A program made the position numbers and the translations under genes. Below are positions 9,866 to 19,189 of a stretch of DNA of 64,000 bases, piece by piece. This DNA comes from Pomphorhynchus laevis. Taxonomy: Eukaryota; Acanthocephala; Palaeacanthocephala; Echinorhynchida; Pomphorhynchidae. The stretch spans positions 1-64,000 of the forward strand of contig WNNJ02001973.1 of the NCBI GenBank assembly GCA_012934845.2. Direction: 5' to 3'. Numbering within the stretch: position 1 is the first letter of the stretch; each line of letters opens with the position of its first letter. The notes below the pieces were generated by a model, which was given only the letters and a program-made list of their open reading frames with translations, was not told where the DNA came from and did not search any database.

Positions 9866-11295
9866 TGATCAATGAAAACGTTACAAGAGTATTGGAAAAG
9901 TCACTATCCCCAAATCACTATAGTGTCACTAAATCACTAAACCAATCCCGTATTGGGGTGGCTTCAGGAGTAGGGACTTATCTGTTACAGACATCCTTAA
10001 CTCTTGGGGTCCACTTCCGGTCACCTCCAAATCCGTCGCTCCACTATCTTCTCGGGTTTGTCAGCTTTTGACAGCCGATCAGAGAAGAGAAGTGGCCGTC
10101 ACAATGTTTTTAGCCTCACCATCCGATGTAGCCGGCATCAATATTAGTCGTAGAATTTTTTTACCTAAGCGTAATCAAGTCTCATGTCCTAAAGATCTGC
10201 GACCCATTTCAATTCAAAACTCCCTCATTTCCATTTACGAAAAAGCGCTTGCGCGTAAAATCCGCGACCATCTAAGTAGGCGAAATTTTATCCCACCAGG
10301 TTTTGATGGGTACGTAAAAGCCCGCTTGGTCCATTCAGCAATAAGTTAAGTGCATCAGTTTTATCAAGATAACAGTCATCAGCTAGCTGTAGCTATCTTT
10401 CTTGATTTTTCTGCTGCATTTGACAGCATTTCCATTCCTTTTGTTATCTATTCTCTCAGGTCCCTTGGGTTGCCTGCATGAATTGTTAACAGGGTCTACA
10501 TATTGTTGTAAATCAAGCGATTCTTCTATGAAGACGACCCTGATGCATGTCAGTTATACCTATTACTGGTATTCCTCAAGAATCCCCACTTTCTCCAATC
10601 TTCTATCTTGCTGCCACCATTGAACTTTACAAAAACTTAAAACGCGACCAACATCTAGTGGAACACTGATGATACCACAGCCTGTTCTCTGGACGCAGGT
10701 GCAAAGATGTGATCTCTGACATCAGCCGTTTATTTTTAAGATTAAAAGATCAGTTACCCATATCCAATCTGATTTTAAACTCCTCCAAATCGCAGGTGGT
10801 TGTCTTTCATGGCACTCCTGCGACTAAGAAAAAAATAAAGAGACTAGCGCTCTCAGCTCTTTCTTCCATATTGACTAATCAACCACTCCCTCCCTACCTT
10901 CACAAGTCGAGTAAAATACATGGTGTTCACCATTTCGTTGAACTGGTCAGCGAAAGCTGATCTGAATAGACTCAAACGTATTCTGAAGAGAGCTAGGTGG
11001 ACCCTGTAACGGTCTCAGCATCTGTCATTGAATGGGAAAACTCAAGTGCGCCTCTAGTGTACTTGGCCCATATCGAAATTAGTCTTCTTTTCAAGAGGAC
11101 GTTCCTCAGAGCAAAGACTAAGGTTTCTCAAGATCATCATATCACGATTACCGAGCTTAGTCCTCCCCGATTGGATTCTTCGGGAAGGGGGAAGGGTGCA
11201 AATCCCCCGGTGGTTAAATCAGAGAGCGGCGTCTTGGATTGGCTGGACGGCTCAGATCCCGGTGGACCTGACGCCGTGAAGACATTGGTAATTCA
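9866..11295 (+). pseudogene. CR1-like LINE fragment, family 3, copy 1 (RT and 3' end)
   Basis: Broken plus-strand frames give an RT block (PKDLRPISIQNSLISIYEKA at about 10190-10250), then LDFSAAFDSISIPFVIYSLR (about 10400-10460), a degraded catalytic region, and ISNLILNSSKSQVVVFHG at about 10750-10815. The 3' end (about 10830-11290) matches the opposite-strand copy at 32905-33330 and the plus copy at 40020-40475 closely enough to align by eye, for example the ACAAGTCGAGTAAAATAC block. Multiple stops and frameshifts make it non-functional. Confidence 0.75.
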
Positions 11296-11880
11296 AACGT
11301 TAATATAACATCTGTCAGAATTATACAAACTCTTTAGTCTTGATACGGCATTATTTTCATGCAAATTTCCGATCAAGTTAAATGGATTTTTTTCGTGTAA
11401 TTTTACAATATACAAAACAACAAAATATTAATATAATTTCATTCAAACTATAAAGGGAAAACGTTTTATGGATAATAGACAATATGCTTTTTAATGACAC
11501 AATAAAACAACAGCAAAAATATTATTGAGTTATCACTATCCAAAATGTCTTCAATAAAGGATTTTAATAGAAATGAATTAAATTATATCACAAATGAGAC
11601 AATTTTAAATATTTAGCATAAAGAAGTAGTATGATTTGATGTTTAGATAACAACATAGAATTTATGAAACATCATTTGATTGTGTGACTGGTAATTTACC
11701 TAAAGGTTTAGATCAAACTGCGATATACTCTTTTGACACAACAAATTTAATGCAGACCAAGTTTAAACTTATATTATAAATCCGACTTTCTATTGTAAAT
11801 ATCAAAAATTAACATGAATTGAACATTCACAGCAAACAAGAAAGGCAAAACTTAAAGATATTTTATAATTCAAAATATAT
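11296..11880 (-). repeat. Partial repeat unit
   Basis: 11305-11485 matches 8016-8187. 11600-11810 matches 5610-5800 and 8850-9040 (block with GAAACATCATTTGATTGTGT and TAAATCCGACTTTCTATTG). The intervening segment resembles 6440-6560. No start exon or Tyr/Cys-rich exon was seen in it. Confidence 0.7.
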
Positions 11881-12239
11881 TTTGAAAATTTATATATAGT
11901 TTTTTATATTTATTTATTGTTTAAAAATTCTTGATAACTAACTATCGACAATTACTAATTATTTGCAAAACGATCGAATAATTCAATCATACGACGATCA
12001 ATTTTCAATCAAATTTTCAATCAAATTTTCAATTAAACGACGACAAAGATCGAATCGATGGATACCGGCGGAACTGATTAAAGTGGCGAGACAGGTTCAA
12101 ACCTAATAAAACGAGTACAATGCTACATACGTTGCAAAGACTTCATGCTAACTGCGAACGGACTGCACCGACGACACGACAGCGTATCAACTTGACCTGG
12201 ATACGGCAAGCCTCCTTCGATTCCCAAATAAATCATTGC

Positions 12240-13960
12240 AGCTACATTATCGGATAGCAATCATGTATTTCTCAATTCATCCAAAATAAGTTCGATAATG
12301 TTGTCAAAACTTCTGCGCTCGAACTTTCGCTTGGTTCGGCGAATACTACGAGCAGCGAAGCCTACTTTTGTCAACAAAGTTGGGGTACTAATTAACGTCG
12401 CAAATGCTCGCCCGCTAGATGACACCTTTTGGAGGCAATTTCTCGCAGAAAATTTTTGACCAACTACTCTTATAGCAACTGGGCGTTGGCGTTTCTGTGT
12501 GTGTCGAGGCTGCAGTTCACGCAGCAAGATGTTTTGCAGAACACGGTCTTATAAACACATCAGCCATGGTTAACTTAGATTTTGAGAATTCCTTTAACTC
12601 TAGCAGTTGCGATGTCGTCCTTCAATGCGTGGAGAGGGATATTCCGGAAATTATAGAATTTGTGGAAATGTGCTACAACGGTCCAAGCACTCTGATTTTC
12701 GACTACAGTGCTATTGAATCATCAGAGGGAGTTCAGAGTGGCGACCTCCCAGACCTTTTCTGTTCTCGCTAACTATCAACAGGCTAGCCCACAGCCTTTC
12801 CACACCACTTGCAATGTGGTATCTAGATGACTGCTGTATAAGTTGATAACTGTCCACTCTTGCCAACGCAATCATTAACATCTAACAACAGGCATCTTCT
12901 ATCGGCTTACACTTACCCTCAGACAAGTGCCAAATCATCATCGCCGACAGCACTGATATCCAACATCTGATTGAATTTATGTCAGACGCCAATGTATGTG
13001 ATGTATCGTCTTCCGACTTACTCAACGCGCCCCTTTGCAGCGGAAGTCACCTCAATTCATTTTTGGAAAAGGGCCATCCACAACCTTGGCAGGTAGGCCA
13101 GAAGCTTCGCAAACTAGCGAAGCAGGACGCGTTTTTCATATTGCGTCATTGTCTGATGCTACCGTAGGTCAGCTTTCTACTACGCTGCGCACCGTGTTTT
13201 CTAGCAGACCAGCGAAAGCTTTCGACGAGGAAGTCCGCTGTTCTCTTGCCGAGATCGTTAATCTTCAGCTCACTTACACGGATTGTCGTCAAACCTCATT
13301 GCCAGTTGAGTTCGGCGCACTTTGTGTTCTGAGGGCGGAAGAATTAGCAATTCCAACCTTCTGATCGTCCGTATCGAGCATAAGTGGCTTAACCTCGATT
13401 GTGCTGCCAGATTATATCGATAGATGCTCAGGCATCAACCACTCAAGTTTTTAAACCGCATTGGATTGTCGGACTTCTACGTTATACCTGCCTGCTCCAA
13501 CGGATACAACCGTAAAAAAACGTAAGACAGTGCCCCTGTTTGAGATCATGCTCCGCAGCCTGATTGGTTCTTGTAACTGCCCTAAAGATCACGTCCGCTT
13601 ACTTTGCGCAGCAACTAAATGATCTTGCGCATTTCTGGATGCCCTGCCGAACGGCTCGGTAGGTATAAATATGGACGACCGCTCAATGTGTCTGGCCATG
13701 CTTCTCGGATTTAAATTTTCAATATTGTTCAATTGCGAGTGTGGGGTTACAACCGACACAAACTCAACATTACAGTCAATACTTTTATTCGTTGTGCTCT
13801 GATAACGGCCGGTGACCCATCTCGCCTAGAAGCAGTTGGACCGTGCAGAGATGACGGGAAAAGACCGGATGGCGATTTTTTGTCCCTTGGGAAACGAGAC
13901 GCCTACTTGTATAAGACGTTACCTGTCCTAAAACACTTGCGGTTAGTAATTTATTTAACG
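12240..13960 (+). pseudogene. R2-type non-LTR retrotransposon remnant (RT and C-terminal nuclease region)
   Basis: Plus-strand frames in order: VEAAVHAARCFAEHGL and LDFENSFNSSSCDVV (RT motif A, about 12497-12615), then EGVQSGDLPDLF (degraded motif B, about 12727-12762). A long region of broken frames follows, with LDALPNGSVGINMDDRSMCL (about 13640-13695) and ...RLEAVGPCRDDGKRPDG (about 13830-13875). The last motifs resemble the Cys/His and PD-(D/E)XK-type endonuclease part of R2-superfamily elements. Motif B has Asp-Leu-Pro where QGDP is expected. Many stops; dead copy. Confidence 0.6.
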
Positions 13961-14249
13961 CTGTCTGTAATGATGTTATTTGTTCCCCACTGATGCATAC
14001 AAATGCTACTTTAAATTTTTTTGACACAAAATTTTTAAAATTGACAATGTTTCGCTTTTTTCTTAACTTGATAATGATAGAACATAATCGAAAAACACAA
14101 GTTGGCCAATTTTTTAGAAAATTGCCAACCTGCGTGTATTTGGCAGTTTCAAAAATCATAAATACTCTTCACTGGTACATACAAATGTTACTTTAAGTTC
14201 ATGCTATCATTATGAACGCTACACTTGAAACAAAAGTTAACATACTTTT

Positions 14250-14760
14250 CAATGTTTTTTCTATATAAAATTCATTAAGTATCTGTAATATCGATTGATA
14301 GTATTTTGTGTGGTTTCTATTGTAATATATGAGTCAAAAGATTATGTAGTAAATATGTAAATGATGATTTTTAATAACTTTTTTAAAATCATAAATTATT
14401 ATATGATTATATGGTTATTATTAATTACTATATTATTTCCATATAATTTAGTATTTACTGAACTAACTATACTAGTCTATGAATGTTAAAACAACGTTGT
14501 TTACATACAATTCATTATTAAAAGTATCTGCATATCCTTTGATAGACTACTGCTGTAATTTATGAATCAATAGATTATGCAGTAATTATGTTGAGAATTA
14601 TTTTTAAATAATTATTTAAAAATTATTAATTAATTATTATACATAAATTCTATAGATTTTAAAAATATCCAGTTGATATTAATTGCTTAAAGTTGATTGC
14701 TATGTAATTTAATATTAACTGAACATAAATTGACTTGACTGTACCATATATTTGTTTATC
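14250..14760. repeat. Two tandem, diverged 250-bp units upstream of plus-oriented repeat material
   Basis: 14255-14490 and 14505-14755 align through ATTCATTA..AAGTATCTG, GATTATGYAGTAA and ATTATTAATTA blocks. Parts also match the promoter-side flank of the minus-strand units (reverse complement of about 7200-7300), so this is probably the upstream region of a plus-oriented unit. Confidence 0.45.
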
Positions 14761-14943
14761 TAAAATATATTCTTCTTAATCTGTTTTGTATTATTGATTT
14801 GCTTTTAGATCAAAAAATCAAGATTCTTGACTTTAATCATCAGCATCTTAAATATCTGCAAAATAAAACAAAAGTATGAAATATGGTTTGTTTAACCAAA
14901 ATTCTGCTCTTTTGGCGGAATTTTGAACAGAATTCATTAGCAG

Positions 14944-14993
14944 AATTATGATAGAGCAAGATCTGGTCATTGCTATAATCCAGAATTTTACAG
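14944..14993 (+). CDS. Candidate 50-nt micro-exon, plus-oriented unit
   Basis: Between CATTAGCAG (acceptor, AG at 14942-14943) and TACAG|GTATAC (donor at 14994) the sequence is open and reads NYDRARSGHCYNPEFY. Like the related 3335-3383 segment it is Tyr-rich and short. No TATA/start exon was recognised upstream in this orientation, and the neighbouring block at about 14800-14875 carries stops, so this unit may be a pseudogene. Confidence 0.25.
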
Positions 14994-15024
14994 GTATACG
15001 ATTCCCTGTGGGTTAATAAATGGC

Positions 15025-16330
15025 AGTTTGATCTAAACTTTTTAGTAAATTACTAGTCACACAATCAAATGATGTTTCATAAATTAGATTTTGTTATTTA
15101 GACATCATATCATGCCACTTCTTTATGTTTAATCTTTAAAATTGTGTCATTTGTGGTATAATCTATGTCATTTTTGTTTTAATCCTTTATTGAAGACATT
15201 TTGGATGCTGATTATTCTATGATATTTTAGCTGTTGTTTGCTTGTGTCTTTAATATGATCATTTGTTTCGCGTTTGTATTTAGTTTACGATTTGTTATAA
15301 AAATATCTTTCAATTCCTCGTTTAAGATATTTAAATAGAAATTTTATTTCTAAATTTTAATTATGAATATAAACCAAAAATTCAATTTATAATTTTTCAT
15401 TCAATTTGAACGAAAAAATGTTTCTTTCGCTTTGTTATTTTTGCTTTGCTCTTTAGCTTTATTGCTTGTTTTCGATAGGAAAAATTTCAAAAATATACGA
15501 ATAATGTGTGCCTTCTTCAAATAAAATATTTCGTAAAGCAATTATTTTCCTTATAAAGAATTCGGTTTCTCTGAAATAAAAATTCCTATTTCGTTTGTTT
15601 ATACAAACGAATATTTATAGGTTTGTATTCGATTACAAGTGTCAGACGAATTTTTTTCATTTTTACTTAAATTAGTACTTTTAAATCAACATTTTTATTA
15701 TAAAATGCTAAAAATGGTGTGCGGAAATTTGTCTAAACATAAAATAAAAAAATTAGCATACATAATAAAGGGACTTCTTTAAATTTTAATTTATTTAATG
15801 TTATTTTTGTTACAATTTCAATGCATTGTTATAAAGTTGTTTTGTTATACAAAACACATTTTCTCTGTTACAGACATAAATTTAGAATTAATTATTCTTT
15901 AGTTCTTCATATTGTAATAAATATTAACTTCTTTTAACAGTTATTGTTTTGCATGTTTTGTATTTAGAATTGACTTTAATCGTATAAATATTAATACTAA
16001 ATTATTATTTTCATTATACTTTATATAAATTTTACTTTGTTGAGTCACTTTATTATTGTTGGCGAGATATTATTTTTTTTTAAAGTTTCTCGATTTATGC
16101 TTTAATTTATATTTTCTGTTCGTATTAATTTGAACATATATTTTTTGAATTACTCTGAACATCTATTTCGATTAATTTAATTTAATATTTAATTTTTTAT
16201 ATTTAATTCATTTAATTTAATATTCGAATTCATTTATATAACTATTTATAAAGACAGTCTGTGAGGCACTATCATTCAAGCCTTCTGATTGCTATTTTAT
16301 TGTAAATCGATCTAATAGGCATTGTAAGTC
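15025..16330 (+). repeat. Inverted copy of the repeat unit
   Basis: The reverse complement aligns with about 4830-5720 and 8190-8950. It includes the CACACAATCAAATGATGTTTC block (15058-15078), the TTGTTTCGCGTTTGTATT block (about 15265) and the TTGAGTCACTTTATTATTGTTGG block (about 16040). It is more diverged than the 1.17-kb pair. A tandem partner of its 3' part (16070-16330) follows at 16600-16850. Confidence 0.7.
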
Positions 16331-16849
16331 CTCATAAAAAAGCCGACGCCATGATGACTAATTCCTTGTGATTTGTTGAGAATATAAGTGGATTAGTTTA
16401 CCTATCGTGATATAAATCTTTGTAAATATAAAAATAATATTGCTACTAATGAATCATATTTGTTTACTGAATCTACATGTTTTGTAATGTTTTCTAATGT
16501 ACATATTTTAAATCTTAAGATTTTCAAGCATTCAGATTCAAAATGTTTTATAATAACTTACGTTATTTGTTATTATTTATATAATAAATATTGTTAAATA
16601 TTATTTTTTGTTAACTTTTTTCTCTATTTATGTTATAATTTATATTTTCGATTCGAATTACTTTGAACATCTATTTTGATTAATTTAATATTTAATATTT
16701 TTATATTAAATTCATTTAATTTAATATTCGAATTCATTAATTTTACTTTATATAAAGACAGTCTGTGTGGCACAAACTTACGAGCCTTCTGATTGCTATC
16801 TTTTTGTAAATCGATCTAGTAGGCGTTGTAAGATTTTCGTAAGATTTTT

Positions 16850-17700
16850 CTTAATCTTTTTATTAAGATTTTCACGCCTACAGATTCTAAATGTTTTATA
16901 ATTAATTACGTTATAATATACAATTTTTAGAATTGATACAACGTGTCATCAGGAGGAAGGGTAATTTAATCTGGATTCGGTTCCTATTCTTTGATACAAA
17001 TTACTCGCCAATGATTTATTTTCTCCTTTCAAATTCAATTATCTATCGTTATTTTTTAATTCAGAACAAATTATATGAAATTAATCCATAATATTTTTTA
17101 AATTGAAGTTTTAAATCACTTGACAATTAGAAAAAATGCCCAATCTGTATATATTCGGCAGTCTTTTATATTATTATTAAAAAATTATATTTTTATAATT
17201 ATTTTATTAAATACGGTTGCTTTTGTTCCCTTGTATTGATTTGGGATTCGAAGCAACTCTTACTGGATAGTGTTATCCAATTTACAACTGCAGTTGAATT
17301 CCCGAACATTTATAAGTTTGGTAGTCAACGAAAGCGAGCTTTGAAATTAAATGATTAAATGAGATTTAATCTCAAATAAGATTTTCTCTTGACGGTTTTC
17401 ATGAAAAGTTTTGCTCAAATAGATAATGTGCAACACAAGAGGATCTTTCCGTATTTGTAAATACTGTTTGTGTATGTGCCAACTGCTGTTAAATGCTCGA
17501 ACTTCCATTCATTTAAAAGCAATATCATTATTGCAGACTAACTACCTATGAATTAGTATAATTAATTTGGTAGATATTTGCCAATTCACGTTGTAGTGTT
17601 GTAATAACGTTTTGATGCTGGTCGTCCCTTATCACCCAAACGGCAGAAAGTTACTATTTTCAATAGATTATCTCAAATAATTATTAATTAATTATCATAT
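16850..17700. other. AT-rich stretch without a gene
   Basis: The only recognisable item is a block at about 16930-17000. On the minus strand it resembles the Penelope 3' UTR end (CCGAATCC...TTCCTCCTGATGAC). The rest (17200-17650) is of more balanced composition but has no ORF or match elsewhere in the window. Confidence 0.35.
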
Positions 17701-17818
17701 ATTAATTCTGTTAATTATTAAAATAAATAGTTTATAATAATTGCTTAGTTATATTTTATTGTTTCTTTTTGAATTACATTGAACATATATTTTGATGCAT
17801 TAAATTAAATAATTACAG

Positions 17819-17954
17819 CTGATTGTAATTACTTAGCAACAAATTGTTTTCCACCATATATGTACTTGTCATCGACAAATTGGCAAGATCCTTATTACCT
17901 TGCATACCAAGTAATGATTTCACAAAAACAGTCAACCGCAAGTTATAATTGCAG
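17819..17954 (+). CDS. Candidate 136-nt exon, copy 3, encoding a Tyr/Cys-rich peptide segment
   Basis: Open for its full length: after 2 nt completing a codon it reads DCNYLATNCFPPYMYL, then ...DPYYLAYQVMISQKQ, and ends SYNC plus 2 nt. The acceptor is AATTACAG (17811-17818) and the donor GCAG|GTATAG (17955). It is identical in length to copy 1 and keeps CFPPYMY and the paired Tyr residues, while third positions and the middle have diverged. An in-frame TAA (17806-17808) just upstream argues that it is internal rather than a first exon. The four Cys/Tyr-rich clusters suggest an extracellular peptide; no family was recognised. Confidence 0.45.
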
Positions 17955-18423
17955 GTATAGCTTTATAATTATAATTTTTAGCGTTTACGTATATTAAATG
18001 TATAAATGAAACTTAAAGAAGAACAATTTCTTGACAAGATAAGAAAATAATAGTAACATCAGATCTTTCTTGTTAACCACTCGTACAGATATCGGGTTCT
18101 AAATGCAGTAAACGAACTAAACTACTACAGACATCACAATCCTGGGCGACATCACTTAGTCCTCTGCCTGTACCGAAGTCTAGCTCGCGGCATCTTTTTA
18201 GAAAGTCAAAACTGGAAAACTATCCGAAGAATTCGATCCGTAGACGTCATCAGATCGCTTCTCATATCGTTAATTTGCGTTTATATTTTCTTTCCCTTAC
18301 ACAGATGGCGTACTTACTTGCGGCATAGCCAGGGATCTCAGAAGCCATGGAAATTTAAGCATTTTGTTGCGGTTGGTCACAGCAAAATCAACTGCTAGAG
18401 GACGGTTCTTATAAAACAAAATA

Positions 18424-18581
18424 TACGCCAGTCACTAACGCGATCGACGAACTTGGTTATGTTCTTTCTTTGTCACCAACAATCCACCAGAAATCGCTGA
18501 CGTACGCCAGTCACTAACGCGATCGACGAACTTGGTTATGTTCTTTCTTTGTCACCAACAATCCACCAGAAACCGCTGCTT
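18424..18581. repeat. 79-bp tandem duplication
   Basis: Two adjacent copies (18424-18502 and 18503-18581) starting TACGCCAGTCACTAACGCGA differ at only about three positions. Their composition is less AT-rich than the surroundings, and neither copy matches a recognised element. Confidence 0.85.
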
Positions 18582-18999
18582 GAAAGACCGTATCCTTCAA
18601 GCTATCATATTGAATGCTGGGTGACCTTCAACCTGGCATGTTACGGTGTAAAAGCCTTGGTTAAGCCTTGGTTACGTAATGCCTTGGTTTATTATGTATA
18701 ATAAATGTATACATGTAACTTTAAAAAGAACAATTTATTAACAAAAAAAGAAAATAATATCAGATTTTTTATAAACCACTGGTACGGATATCGGGTTTAA
18801 AATGCTTTAAACAAACTACACTACTACAGACATCGCAATTGCTATGCATATATTTTTCTTTGTGCAGTCTATTATTGCAGCCGCTAATATTATCTTCTTT
18901 AAAGTTTTTTCTGTTTGTGTTATATTTTATTGTCTTTTTTGAATTACATTAAACATATATTTTGATGCATTGAATTATATATAATAATAACTTTTAATA

Positions 19000-19130
19000 A
19001 TAATAATTTTTTTTAATTTAATAATAATAACTTAATAATAACTTTTAATAATAATAACTTAAACATAATAATGCTTAAACATAATAATGCACGGTTATTA
19101 TTATTACTTTTAATAATTTTTTTAATGAAA
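19000..19130. repeat. TAA-rich satellite at the 3' side of the 19.2-21.7 kb element
   Basis: TTAATAATAATAACTTAATA-type repeats with an AAACATAATAATGC motif. The same satellite wording occurs at 27020-27070, 28866-28900, 32692-32760 and 32815-32860, always at borders of minus-strand non-LTR elements. Confidence 0.75.
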
Positions 19131-19189
19131 AAACGAATTTATTTGACAAAGACAATGCAAAATTATAACAAAAGTAACAATGAAAAAAT

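Larger units (their letters stand above)
2400..19000. repeat. Cluster of diverged repeat units with recurring exon-like blocks (duplicated small-exon gene family?)
   Basis: The stretch is built from related units. Minus-oriented material lies at about 2.4-3.8, 4.2-6.2, 6.3-7.4, 8.0-9.5 and 11.3-11.9 kb. Plus-oriented material lies at about 14.2-16.8 and 17.7-18.9 kb. A highly conserved block with GAAACATCATTTGATTGTGT recurs near 3230, 5660, 8885 and 11660, and inverted near 15065. Another shared block (TAAATCGATCTARTAGGCRT) is near 3795 (inverted), 16305 and 16805. Exon-like segments with conserved splice sites are listed separately. Intervening DNA is AT-rich with no long ORFs. Two retroelement insertions split the cluster at 9.5-11.3 and 12.2-14.0 kb. 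No terminal repeats or transposase were seen, so gene duplication is my preferred reading over a mobile element. Confidence 0.5.

Noticed and set aside
13785-14159. 124-codon minus-strand frame
   Set aside because: Antisense to the R2-type relic (KRPDG region) and extends into AT-rich DNA; no motif.
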